In this document: piece by piece, positions 27,996 through 35,707 of the stretch
Layout: the number at the start of each line of letters is the position of its first letter
Numbering within the stretch: position 1 is the first letter of the stretch
Source of the DNA: JAIBCC01 sp963763855
Lineage (GTDB): Bacteria > Acidobacteriota > Blastocatellia > Pyrinomonadales > Pyrinomonadaceae
Length of the DNA: 64,000 bases
Assembly: GCA_963763855.1 (NCBI GenBank)
Contig: CAVXPU010000005.1
Coordinates: 2,666,001 to 2,730,000 of the forward strand
Direction of reading: 5' to 3'
Translations under genes and position numbers: made by a program
Notes under the pieces: generated by a model
Databases searched by the model: none
What the model was told of the DNA's origin: nothing
What the model saw: the letters and a program-made list of their open reading frames with translations, nothing else

Positions 27996-29300
27996 ATGAA
28001 TTGCCCTTCTTGTAACATAATTCTTGCGTCCACTTTATCCGTATGCACAAGCTGCGGAACAATGGTTCACGATTCGGTTCGTGAAGAGCTTTCAACTAAG
28101 ATTTCTCCTATTAACAAGTTTTCTAAGCCTTTGGCTCAAGAAAAATCCAGCCTTGAATTGCCGCCCGTTCAAACTATTTCAAAAACCACGCAAACTTCTG
28201 AGATTATGATTAAAAATACCAGTCCAACCCTAGTCGATTTTCAAAATAAGAATGCCGCTCTTCCTGATTGGCGTTTACAATTGCAAAATTCGGTACGAAG
28301 AAGAATTGATCATCAAAAAATAAGTGATCCAGAATCTGTTTCTGTCCAATCAAATGTTGGACTCCTGTCGTTCGCCACAAATGGGGCGACGGCATTAAAG
28401 ATCGAACCAATTTCTGAAAACGAACCCGTAATTTCGAATCCAATTTTGGAAAATGCATTAAAACGCATAACCAATTCGCGGGAAAAGCATATGGTTGCCG
28501 AGGCTCCGGTTCAAACGTCTGCTCAAACTACGGTTAAACAATTTCCGGTTACTTTCCAAACCAAGGCTCAGGATTTCAACGCTCTTCAGAGTGATGTGAA
28601 TTCGATTTCTACTCTCCCAAAAAAGAACATCGTTAATTTTTCGAGTGATTTTAAGACCGAAAAATTTGATACAAATAAACTTCCGCCTCTTCCTACGCCG
28701 GCAAGAATCTCTTCAAGCTTTGACAAACGTGCGGTTGAACCCCGTAGGATCGAGCTGACGGAAGATGAAATTTTAGATAGTGTTCTCAGCACGGTCGAAA
28801 TGAATTCTATTCACAAGACAAAAGATGCTGGATTTGTAGCATCTGGTGAAACTGAAGCGAATGAAAGAACAGAACAAACAGAGGAATTTGACGATTTTGC
28901 ACCTGTTCCGCTTCGTTTTAATTCAGCTCTTTTCGATCTGCTAATCGGCTCTTTTTTAAGTCTGGTCATGCTCTCGCCATTTATGCTTTTGAACGGAAGA
29001 TTTTTCTCGTTTGAGGGATTCTTTGCATTTGTCGCAACGTGCTCCATCGTGATGTTTATATACCTCACGACGACCATCGGATTCTTAGGCAGAACTTTTG
29101 GAATGAAGCTTTTTTCCCTTGAGATAATAGACGTTGAAGAAAACGATTATCCAAGTTTGCATCAAGCGGCGGTTAGTTCTTCGGTTTACCTTTTGTCACT
29201 CGCACTTGGCGGAATAGGCTTTTTGCCAATGCTGGTTAATAGCGAAAAACGTGCTGCTCATGATTTACTTTCACGAACAATTGTTGTGAAAGAATATTAG
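27996..29300 (+). CDS. Zinc-ribbon / RDD-family membrane protein
   Basis: 434 residues. An N-terminal zinc ribbon (CPSCN ... CTSCG) is followed by a long disordered, Ser/Thr/Pro-rich region (about 30-300). A C-terminal RDD domain then begins near APVPLRFNSALFDLLIGSFLSL, with three hydrophobic segments and the GRTFGMKLFSLEIID motif. RDD proteins are linked to ion exchange or transport, but many are uncharacterised. The combination with a zinc ribbon is seen in related genomes (from memory, not checked). A bidirectional terminator follows. Confidence 0.75.
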   Translation: MNCPSCNIILASTLSVCTSCGTMVHDSVREELSTKISPINKFSKPLAQEKSSLELPPVQTISKTTQTSEIMIKNTSPTLVDFQNKNAALPDWRLQLQNSVRRRIDHQKISDPESVSVQSNVGLLSFATNGATALKIEPISENEPVISNPILENALKRITNSREKHMVAEAPVQTSAQTTVKQFPVTFQTKAQDFNALQSDVNSISTLPKKNIVNFSSDFKTEKFDTNKLPPLPTPARISSSFDKRAVEPRRIELTEDEILDSVLSTVEMNSIHKTKDAGFVASGETEANERTEQTEEFDDFAPVPLRFNSALFDLLIGSFLSLVMLSPFMLLNGRFFSFEGFFAFVATCSIVMFIYLTTTIGFLGRTFGMKLFSLEIIDVEENDYPSLHQAAVSSSVYLLSLALGGIGFLPMLVNSEKRAAHDLLSRTIVVKEY

Positions 29301-29323
29301 AGAAAATACAGTTCGAAAATATT

Positions 29324-29358
29324 AAAGTCTAAGCGAGTATTCCGCTTAGACTTTTTTC
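29324..29358. terminator. Bidirectional terminator between RDD gene and isoaspartyl peptidase
   Basis: Perfect 12-bp arms AAAGTCTAAGCG (29324-29335) and CGCTTAGACTTT (29343-29354) with a 7-nt loop. T-rich on the plus strand and serving both convergent genes. Confidence 0.85.
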
Positions 29359-29369
29359 ATTTAGCATTT

Positions 29370-30407
29370 TTAATCCTTATAAATCAGCACCACGGGTTTG
29401 CCGTTCTCATCGATGTAAGCACGATACATTCCATCGGAATTGAATGAAATCCCAATATTTCCGTTTTTATCGAGTGCAATTACACCGCCGTCACCACCGA
29501 GATTTTGCAGTTTCTTTTGAATCACCGTATCAACTGCTTCCTGAATAGAAACTCCTTTATATTCAACAATTGCGGAAATATCTCTGGCAATTCCCAACCG
29601 AATGAAGTATTCACCCCAACCCGTTGCAGATACACCACAGGTTTCATTATTGGCGTAGGTGCCCGCACCTAAAATAGGAGCATCGCCAACTCGTCCATAT
29701 TTCTTGTAAGTCATTCCACCCGTTGAAGTTCCCGCTGCAAGATCACCGTTTTTGTCAAGTGCAACTGCTCCGACCGTCCCATATCTTTCATTCTGCGATT
29801 TAGGATTGCGAAATTCGCTTACTTTTTTCTTTTCCTTGGCTTTTTCTTCTTTGATGATTTGCTGGAGTGAATCCCAACGAGCTTTTGTCCAAAAATATCT
29901 CGGTAAAACTAATTCAATACCTTGTTCTTTCGCGAATTTTTCAGCACCATCGCCGATCATCATAACGTGAGGAGAATTTTCCATTACTTTTCTCGCCAAT
30001 GAAATTGGGTTCTTAACTCGATGAAGTCCGGCAACTGCTCCTGCCTTCAAAGTTTTCCCGTCCATGATCGAAGCATCGAGTTCATTTTTCCCGTCAGCAG
30101 TAAAAACTGCACCCTTTCCGGCATTGAAAAGCGGCGAATCTTCCAGCATTCTGATGGCGATTTCCACCGCATCCAAACTCGTTTTGCCTGTTTGCAAAGC
30201 TTTGTAGCCTGCTAATAATGCTTCTTCAAGTTTTCGGCGAAATTCAGCTTCTTTTTGAGGCGATAAACTTCCCTTTTTTATCACACCTGCACCACCGTGA
30301 ATGATAAAACCAATTCGCGGATTTTCCGGCGATTTCAATTGGGCAGTAGTCGATAGCGGCAGAATTAAAAGTGCAAAGATCAGGACAATAGCTAATTTAC
30401 ATTTCAT
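29370..30407 (-). CDS. Isoaspartyl peptidase / type 2 L-asparaginase (Ntn hydrolase)
   Basis: 345 residues with a signal peptide (about 1-22), so probably periplasmic. The family self-cleaves to expose a Thr nucleophile, here T211 in RYGTVGAVALDKNG. The glycine-rich FIIHGGAG and the substrate loop GTSTGGM are present. It hydrolyses beta-aspartyl dipeptides or asparagine. The linker just before the cleavage site (about 197-206) is encoded by heptamer repeats (29790-29817), a place where extra residues are tolerated because it is flexible. Confidence 0.9.
   Translation of the reverse strand: MKCKLAIVLIFALLILPLSTTAQLKSPENPRIGFIIHGGAGVIKKGSLSPQKEAEFRRKLEEALLAGYKALQTGKTSLDAVEIAIRMLEDSPLFNAGKGAVFTADGKNELDASIMDGKTLKAGAVAGLHRVKNPISLARKVMENSPHVMMIGDGAEKFAKEQGIELVLPRYFWTKARWDSLQQIIKEEKAKEKKKVSEFRNPKSQNERYGTVGAVALDKNGDLAAGTSTGGMTYKKYGRVGDAPILGAGTYANNETCGVSATGWGEYFIRLGIARDISAIVEYKGVSIQEAVDTVIQKKLQNLGGDGGVIALDKNGNIGISFNSDGMYRAYIDENGKPVVLIYKD
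29790..29817. repeat. 7-bp repeat array inside isoaspartyl peptidase gene
   Basis: ATTCTGC, GATTTAG, GATTGCG, AAATTCG: four degenerate heptamers encoding the segment E-F-R-N-P-K-S-Q-N-E before the autoproteolytic Gly-Thr. Confidence 0.5.
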
Positions 30408-30504
30408 GGTTTCTTACTCCTTAAAAATTTCTTTTTACAAAATCACATTTTTTCTGTAGAGTTTATCACAAAGCTACAGTCTGTTTTATCTGAGGTTTGA
30501 GAAT

Positions 30505-31179
30505 ATGCATTTTTTATCTATCAAACACATTTTGCTGCTTTCTTTTTTGATTTTTACGCTCTCGTTCTTTGTTTTTGGTCAGACAGAAACTAAATCGCAA
30601 GCAGAAATTGAGCGGAAGATTTTTGATGAAATAAACGCTGTCAGGAAAGATCCACAGACGTATCTTCCTTATTTGCAAGAGTATAAGAAGTATTTGAATG
30701 GCAAAGTAATTCAGTTTCCCAATGCTGTCGGATTAGAAACGTTTGAGGGTGCAGTTGCGATTGATGATGCGATTAATTTCCTCAAAAACGCTACAAAACT
30801 CCGCCCATATAAGTTATCTACAGGTGTATCGAAACCTGCCAAATCTCAGCTTAGCGACCTTTTGGAAAAACCTTCGCTCGGACATTTTGGAAAAGACGGG
30901 AGCAATTTACCGAAACGATTGTCCAAATTCGGTGCCTACGGCTATTATTACGCTGAAAATATAACTTATTCAGCCACTTCTCCAAGGGATATTGTTTTGA
31001 TGATGATTATTGACGATGGGAATCTGCATCGTGGACATAGAAAAAATTTATTCAGTAAAAATTTTCAAGAAGTCGGGATTGCATATGGAATTTCTAACGA
31101 TAAACGTGGGATTTCCGTGACAATTTTCACAGATTTCTTTCGTGAATCCGGTTCGAAAGGCGGACTTCGCAGATTTTAA
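30505..31179 (+). CDS. Secreted CAP-domain (SCP/PR1-like) protein
   Basis: 224 residues with an N-terminal signal (hydrophobic 7-24, FGQTE cleavage region). The CAP fold is recognised from EINAVRKDPQTYLPYL, a segment with SLGHFGKDG, YYYAENITY and the final LHRGHRKNLFSKNFQEVGIAYG, which contains the conserved His and Glu residues. Bacterial members are secreted, and their targets are mostly unknown. Divergent from the isoaspartyl peptidase gene, with a 97-bp shared promoter region. Confidence 0.85.
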   Translation: MHFLSIKHILLLSFLIFTLSFFVFGQTETKSQAEIERKIFDEINAVRKDPQTYLPYLQEYKKYLNGKVIQFPNAVGLETFEGAVAIDDAINFLKNATKLRPYKLSTGVSKPAKSQLSDLLEKPSLGHFGKDGSNLPKRLSKFGAYGYYYAENITYSATSPRDIVLMMIIDDGNLHRGHRKNLFSKNFQEVGIAYGISNDKRGISVTIFTDFFRESGSKGGLRRF

Positions 31180-31216
31180 ATCAACCTTTCTCAGATTCGC
31201 TTTATTTTGCCAAAAT

Positions 31217-31468
31217 TTAGTTTACTTGTTTGGCTTCGGCTCTCCGACGCAATTCTTCCAATAACTTTTCGTCGCTGACCGCACTAACTTCCGGTTGGCT
31301 AGGTGAACCGATATGCTTCTGTTCATCTTCTTCTGCTTCTCGCATTCCTTCCTTAAAAGCTTTGCGAGATTGTCCGAGAGATTTTGCCAATTGCGGTAAA
31401 CGTGTTGCACCGAAAAGCAAAAATAACACAGCCACGACCAAAATAATTTCTGTTGTTCCAAAATTCAT
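31217..31468 (-). CDS. tatA: Twin-arginine translocase subunit TatA/TatE
   Basis: 83 residues from the ATG at 31468. It has one N-terminal transmembrane helix (TEIILVVAVLFLLFG), the FG hinge, an amphipathic helix (RLPQLAKSLGQSRKAFKEGM) and an acidic tail, the TatA/B plan. TatA oligomers form the pore for folded Tat substrates. The window itself encodes two proteins with twin-arginine-like signals. An ATG at 31558 would add 30 residues partly encoded by heptamer repeats, and I reject it. No tatC is adjacent. Confidence 0.9.
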   Translation of the reverse strand: MNFGTTEIILVVAVLFLLFGATRLPQLAKSLGQSRKAFKEGMREAEEDEQKHIGSPSQPEVSAVSDEKLLEELRRRAEAKQVN

Positions 31469-31531
31469 AATTACACCATTTTTATTAGACGCGATAAGTT
31501 TAAGAAAAGTTTTAACGTCTTTTTCATTATA

Positions 31532-31559
31532 AAGCCCAAATCCTAAATTCCCAACCAAA
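31532..31559. repeat. 7-bp repeat array upstream of tatA
   Basis: AAGCCCA, AATCCTA, AATTCCC, AACCAAA lie between the proline iminopeptidase stop and the tatA start. Confidence 0.5.
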
Positions 31560-31560
31560 T

Positions 31561-32511
31561 CTACGCCTTTTCCTTGAATCTGTCCATTGCATCTACCAAT
31601 GCCGAAGTAATTCCCGGCTCACTTACCGAATGTCCAGCGTCTTTTACAATAATAAATTCTGCTTCGGGAAATGCTTTGTGCAATTCCCAGGCAGACGTTA
31701 TCGGGCAGACCACATCATAGCGTCCTTGTACGATCACGGTTGGGATATGTCTAATCTTATCAACATTTTCCAGCAAATAATTCTCGCTCGGAAAGAAGGA
31801 ATTATTCATAAAATAATGACATTCGATGCGGGCTAAAGCCAATGCTTCATGCTCGCCTTCCCAATGATTCATCAAATCTTCGCTCGGGTAAAGCTTTGAG
31901 GTTGAACCTTCCCAGACGCTCCAGGCACGAGCCGCCGAAACTCTAATTTTTTCATCATCACTCGTTAAACGCTTGTAATATGCGGACATAAAATCGCCGC
32001 GTTCGGCTTCAGGAATTTCATCGCGATATCGTTCCCAAAAGTCAGGAAAAATTTCGCTGGCACCATATTGATAAAACCATAATAATTCCGAACGGCGGGT
32101 TAAAAAGATTCCACGCAATATCAATCCCAAACATCGATCAGGATGAGTTTCACCGTAAGCAAGCGACAATGTACTGCCCCACGAACCGCCGAAAACATAC
32201 CATTTTTCAATGCCGAATTTTTCTCTCAAGGCTTCGATATCATTAACCAAATCCCATGTCGTATTTTCCCGTAATTCGTAGGCAGGAGTAGATTTACCCG
32301 ATCCACGCTGGTCAAATAAGATGATGTGGTAAGCTTTAGGATCAAAAAATTGACGATACATCGGCATGATCCCGCCGCCCGGTCCTCCGTGCAAGAAAAC
32401 AACCGGAATTCCGGTAGGATTTCCGCATCGCTCATAATATACGTCGTGGATTTCGGAAACTTTGAGCATCCCCGAATCAAACGGTTCAATTTCAGGATAA
32501 AGCGTTTTCAT
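31561..32511 (-). CDS. pip: Proline iminopeptidase (alpha/beta hydrolase, S33)
   Basis: 316 residues, cytoplasmic. Removes N-terminal proline from peptides. The oxyanion region HGGPGGG, the nucleophile elbow GGSWGS and the C-terminal Asp and His (RYDVVCPI and DAGHSVSEPG) are all in place. The length is typical of the family. tatA lies about 90 bp downstream on the same strand. Confidence 0.94.
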   Translation of the reverse strand: MKTLYPEIEPFDSGMLKVSEIHDVYYERCGNPTGIPVVFLHGGPGGGIMPMYRQFFDPKAYHIILFDQRGSGKSTPAYELRENTTWDLVNDIEALREKFGIEKWYVFGGSWGSTLSLAYGETHPDRCLGLILRGIFLTRRSELLWFYQYGASEIFPDFWERYRDEIPEAERGDFMSAYYKRLTSDDEKIRVSAARAWSVWEGSTSKLYPSEDLMNHWEGEHEALALARIECHYFMNNSFFPSENYLLENVDKIRHIPTVIVQGRYDVVCPITSAWELHKAFPEAEFIIVKDAGHSVSEPGITSALVDAMDRFKEKA

Positions 32512-32548
32512 ATCTCAGAATAATACTAAATCTTTATAAAAAAAACTA

Positions 32549-32577
32549 TTGACGCATCGATTTCAAACGTTTATCAT
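32549..32577 (+). promoter_or_regulatory. Strong candidate sigma-70 promoter of a small transcript
   Basis: TTGACG at 32549-32554 and TATCAT at 32572-32577 are separated by exactly 17 bp. Transcription would start near 32584, just before the 16S-complementary sequence. Confidence 0.6.
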
Positions 32578-32589
32578 CTCTTTAACTGA

Positions 32590-32603
32590 AAAGGAGGTGA
32601 TCC
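32590..32603 (+). promoter_or_regulatory. 14-nt perfect complement of the 16S rRNA 3' end (extreme SD)
   Basis: AAAGGAGGTGATCC is fully complementary to the usual bacterial 16S 3' terminus (GGATCACCTCCTTT). It lies 8 nt before an ATG. Far longer than any other ribosome site in the window. Confidence 0.7.
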
Positions 32604-32611
32604 AAAAATAT

Positions 32612-32695
32612 ATGAGTAAAGATTACAGTGAGGTAACTGCGACCTAGCAGCAAGTCTCGAGAAAGTTTGAAGACTTGTTCGGCTTTGAAAAATAA
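32612..32695 (+). CDS. Tiny ORF with in-frame amber codon (11 codons, or 27 with readthrough)
   Basis: From the ATG at 32612 the frame reads MSKDYSEVTAT, then TAG (32645-32647), then continues open as QQVSRKFEDLFGFEK to TAA at 32693-32695. The TAG is followed by CAG CAA, resembling leaky UAG-CAR contexts. Its own promoter, a 14-nt ribosome-binding match and a terminator frame the unit. It may encode a leader peptide, a readthrough protein or a ribosome-interacting RNA. I do not recognise a family. Confidence 0.4.
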
Positions 32696-32726
32696 GCTCA
32701 GGTCAATTTAAACAGAAATACCGAAG

Positions 32727-32756
32727 AGCCGTTCATTAGTTTGGACGGCTTTTTAA
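32727..32756 (+). terminator. Intrinsic terminator of the small transcript
   Basis: The stem AGCCGTTC (32727-32734) pairs with GGACGGCT (32743-32750), one G-U pair, followed by a T tract. Gives a transcript of about 170 nt from the promoter at 32549. Confidence 0.75.
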
Positions 32757-32894
32757 GTTTTATTCGATAAAGAAAGGAAGCAATTAGCCGACTTTTCTTC
32801 AAACAGCCAACCGCTCCCTTTTTGTTCCGCATTTAGACCCTGCGGAAGATTAATCTCTATATCTTTCGTAAATTATCAATCGCGGAGAAATTCC

Positions 32895-32948
32895 ATGACG
32901 CCAAAAAATCGGGATTTCGCTCAAGAAAAATACAAGACGTGTCAGTAG
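32895..32948 (+). CDS. Possible 17-residue ORF ending in a palindromic repeat
   Basis: ATG at 32895 with GGAG 7 nt upstream. The peptide MTPKNRDFAQEKYKTCQ stops at TAG 32946-32948, inside the left arm of the REP-like element. It may be the remnant of a gene cut by the repeat, or chance. Confidence 0.25.
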   Translation: MTPKNRDFAQEKYKTCQ

Positions 32949-33015
32949 CCCGACCGTTAGGAAGGGCTAACTGCTTTACACTAAAAGCCCTCCTTTGCAG
33001 TCGGGCTACTGACAC
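32939..33015. repeat. REP-like palindrome, family B
   Basis: Perfect 16-bp terminal arms GTGTCAGTAGCCCGAC (32939-32954) and GTCGGGCTACTGACAC (33000-33015), with a second inner pair (GGAAGGGCT / AGCCCTCCTT). It would form a long cruciform or hairpin. Lies about 90 bp upstream of the next gene. Confidence 0.85.
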
Positions 33016-33102
33016 AAAATTTCGGGTAAAACTATTTTGATTTGGGCGATTTTGTGTTAATTTGAATCGTCTAAAAAAGCAATTTAAGGTAATCTAAAAA
33101 CT

Positions 33103-33660
33103 ATGAATAATCTCTCTAAAGCATTGTTAATATTTGGATTTGTCGGTCTTTTTTCTTTCGTGACTCTTGCTCAAGCGAAGCCGCCATTTTCGCGGCTCAA
33201 AAGCTCTGCGGGACACATTTCATCAGCCGGACGCTTTTCAATCATGCTTCCAATCAATCCCGATTCCGAACGGAGAATTACAGCCGCCGAAGGCATCAGC
33301 GGCGGAATGCAATATTTTTGGCGGACAAAGGACGGCGAATTTTTCGTAACCTATTTCGATAATTTAACTTTGCCGGAAGATCCGAAAGAAGACCTCGAAG
33401 CAGGTGCTGACGCATATCTTTCCGGCATCATTAAAAATGGCGGTAAATTATTGGAAAAGAAGAATTTAATTCTTGGTAAGAATTTAGGAATCGAAATAAA
33501 AGCGAGCCTCAAATCAAACGAAATAGTAATCATTCGTTATTATTCCGTCGAAAAAAGAGTGTATGTTTTGTCAACTCGTTTGAATGCGAATGAGACAGGA
33601 GCGAAGCAAATTAAGACGCTTGATACTTTTAAGTTGTTGGGTAATAAGAAGATTAGTTAG
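33103..33660 (+). CDS. Secreted protein of unknown function
   Basis: 185 residues with a signal peptide (hydrophobic 8-22, cleavage near AQAKP). The mature part begins with a segment like FSIMLPINPDSERR and contains alternating beta-strand-like stretches (VTYFDNLTLPED, GIEIKASLKSNEIVIIRYYSVEKRVYVLSTRL), resembling small periplasmic PsbP/DUF1795-like folds only in general shape. No catalytic motif. The next gene starts 3 bp after its stop, indicating an operon. Confidence 0.65.
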   Translation: MNNLSKALLIFGFVGLFSFVTLAQAKPPFSRLKSSAGHISSAGRFSIMLPINPDSERRITAAEGISGGMQYFWRTKDGEFFVTYFDNLTLPEDPKEDLEAGADAYLSGIIKNGGKLLEKKNLILGKNLGIEIKASLKSNEIVIIRYYSVEKRVYVLSTRLNANETGAKQIKTLDTFKLLGNKKIS

Positions 33661-33662
33661 GT

Positions 33663-34625
33663 ATGAAGATTTTTCTCAGTCTACTCGTTGCGACCCTTTT
33701 ATTTTGCAGTTTTGCATCATCTCATTCTCTGCCTGAATTAGAAAAAGTAAAGGAGATTAAACTGCTGGAATCTACTAGAGATGATGTGAGAAGGATTTTG
33801 GCTGATTATGAGCTAGGAAATGCTAGGAATTGTTGTATTGGGTCATCAAAAACGTCCAAGTATAAAGATTTATTTATTACTAAAAATGCCCAGATCGAAG
33901 TTTCCTATTCCGATGGCAATTGTAGTGATGATGAATCTGACGGTTGGAATGTGGATGAATGGAAAGCGGTTGAAATAAGACTGCATCCTAAATCTGATTT
34001 AAAGTTTCAAGAAATTGGTTTTGATGGCACTAAATTCAAAAAAGAAAGAGTTTATAGATATTACAAGCAACCTATAATTTATCATCGCAAAGAATTAGGA
34101 ATAAGTTTTGAAATGATGAACAATACTGTAAGCGTCATTAGATTTGAACCACAGAAAAAATACTTATTAATGCTCTGTGACAAAGAAAAGGGGATGCGGC
34201 TTTTCAAATCCTCAAGTTATTTTGACCCCAAATATGGTAATGATGGTTCAGTTTGTATTTACAAAGTCGAGGTCGCAAACGTAACTGATTTAGTCGTAAG
34301 CAGCACGGAAATTATCATTGGTAACAGTTCACCTGTTTCCAATGACCTTGCTCCAGAGAATAACAAAATAATCGCCATTTCAACCGTCGTTGAAAATCCT
34401 CAAAATGATGTGTTGGCTTACGATTACAAAATCTCAGGCGGGAAGATTCTTAGTTTTGATGGAAAATCCCCTTATATAGGTCGTCAGTCTTGGTGGGATT
34501 TATCTAATGTTCCCGCAGGAACTTATACGATTACAGCAGCAGTTGATAACGGCTGCGGTTTTTGCGGAAAAACGATAACTAAAACGGTCGTTGTAAAAGA
34601 ATGCCCTGATTGTAAAAAGCCTTAG
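33663..34625 (+). CDS. Secreted protein of unknown function with Ig/PKD-like C-terminus
   Basis: 320 residues with a signal peptide (about 1-20). The central part contains several Cys (NARNCCIGSS, NCSDD). The C-terminal about 100 residues (IIAISTVVENPQNDVLAYDYKISGG ... PAGTYTITAAVDNGCGFCGKT) look like a PKD or immunoglobulin-like domain ending in CPDCKKP. No enzyme motif seen. It follows the 33103 gene by 3 bp and overlaps the convergent AAG gene by 47 bp. Confidence 0.65.
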   Translation: MKIFLSLLVATLLFCSFASSHSLPELEKVKEIKLLESTRDDVRRILADYELGNARNCCIGSSKTSKYKDLFITKNAQIEVSYSDGNCSDDESDGWNVDEWKAVEIRLHPKSDLKFQEIGFDGTKFKKERVYRYYKQPIIYHRKELGISFEMMNNTVSVIRFEPQKKYLLMLCDKEKGMRLFKSSSYFDPKYGNDGSVCIYKVEVANVTDLVVSSTEIIIGNSSPVSNDLAPENNKIIAISTVVENPQNDVLAYDYKISGGKILSFDGKSPYIGRQSWWDLSNVPAGTYTITAAVDNGCGFCGKTITKTVVVKECPDCKKP

Positions 34626-35226
34626 TATATTTATTCCGACTAACAAACCGATTCCCTTTCACCCAAAATCGCCAGTGCTTTTCGGCAAATTCTTCGGCAT
34701 AGTCAATTCCTATGCGTTTTCCGTAGGCAATTTGATCATCTGAAAACGTTTTGTAATCTTCCAACCAAATTCGATTTCCCAGCAAATCTTCGCCATTGAA
34801 AGCTTTATCAATTCCCAATGCGATGCAGAGTTTGCCAGGTCCTGATGTCAGATTTTGATCTTTCATTTTTCCGCGACGCCCTCGCATTATTTCGATTCCT
34901 TCAATTGGTTGGATAGCTCGAATCAAAACAACGTGCGGATTTTCTTTGGAATTTGTTACAAAATTAAGTTGCCAATACATTCCGTAAATAAAGAAAACAT
35001 ACACTTTACCACCAATATTGTAAGTAATTTCGTTGCGGGCTGTGCGGCGACCGTTGTAGGAGTGAGCGGCTTTGTCGATTTCGCCAAGATAAGCTTCCGT
35101 TTCAACGATCATGCCGGAAATTCGATCGCCGTTTGCAGTTGGAATTACAAGTAGTTTTCCCAATAAATCTTGAGCAATTTGCACGGTATCAGGGCGAGTG
35201 TAAAATTCACGCGGGAGTTTTTTCAT
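34579..35226 (-). CDS. DNA-3-methyladenine glycosylase (AAG/MPG type)
   Basis: 215 residues. Excises alkylated purines in base-excision repair. Recognised by FYTRPDTVQIAQDLLGKLLV, the catalytic region VETEAYLGEIDKAAHSYNGRRT (Glu and Tyr of the flipping pocket), GGKVYVFFIYGMYWQLNFVT and SGPGKLCIALGID. Starts 4 bp inside the stop of the VOC gene, so they are coupled. Confidence 0.94.
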   Translation of the reverse strand: MKKLPREFYTRPDTVQIAQDLLGKLLVIPTANGDRISGMIVETEAYLGEIDKAAHSYNGRRTARNEITYNIGGKVYVFFIYGMYWQLNFVTNSKENPHVVLIRAIQPIEGIEIMRGRRGKMKDQNLTSGPGKLCIALGIDKAFNGEDLLGNRIWLEDYKTFSDDQIAYGKRIGIDYAEEFAEKHWRFWVKGNRFVSRNKYTKAFYNQGILLQRPF

Positions 35227-35576
35227 TTACCATAATCTTCGGGATAATAAATCAATTCAACAATATTTCCGCCAACGCCTTTCGTGTAAAAAGATGAAGT
35301 TCCATCGCGATGCGGCTTGATTGGGCGACCCTCTTTAGCGGCAGCTGCTTCGAGTTCTGCCATTGTTTCCACTTTTAAGCCGATATGCGGCGGATGTTTA
35401 GAATCAGGCGGCAACAAAGCAATGCCAAAGCCTTTGGCATCTCGCAACATTGCCCAGTCTTCAAAAACCGTTTCCACCGTAAAACCTAAGTTTTGATAAT
35501 CTTCAACCGATTTCGCTAAATCCTCGCATTTAACGGCTAAATGATCTACCGTACCCGCAAAACGTATGTCTGACAT
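35223..35576 (-). CDS. VOC-family (glyoxalase/epimerase-like) protein
   Basis: 117 residues with one vicinal oxygen chelate module: FAGTVDHLAVKCEDLAKSVEDYQNLGF at the start and HIGLKVETMAELEAA and GNIVELIYYPEDYGK at the end. The His and Glu metal ligands of the fold are visible. It resembles methylmalonyl-CoA epimerase or a glyoxalase-like protein; substrate unknown. Overlaps the AAG gene by 4 bp. Confidence 0.82.
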   Translation of the reverse strand: MSDIRFAGTVDHLAVKCEDLAKSVEDYQNLGFTVETVFEDWAMLRDAKGFGIALLPPDSKHPPHIGLKVETMAELEAAAAKEGRPIKPHRDGTSSFYTKGVGGNIVELIYYPEDYGK

Positions 35577-35707
35577 TTTTATTCAAAACCTCCAAATTGA
35601 TTTTAGCAAATTAAACAGTAGCGGTGAATTTATGGTAATCTATTTCAGATTTTTCAAGTATTTTGCATCCCAATTTTTTATCGCGACATCTGAAAAATGA
35701 CGAGTTT

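Larger units (their letters stand above)
32512..33102. other. Interval of 590 bp between pip and a secreted-protein gene
   Basis: Holds a compact transcription unit (promoter 32549, 16S-complementary leader, tiny ORF with amber, terminator 32750), a second tiny ORF (32895) and a 77-bp palindrome (32939-33015). No ordinary gene. Confidence 0.6.

Noticed and set aside
32590..32603. 16S rRNA fragment or remnant
   Set aside because: Only the last 14 nt match in complement; flanking bases do not resemble 16S rRNA, so a ribosome-binding sequence is more likely.
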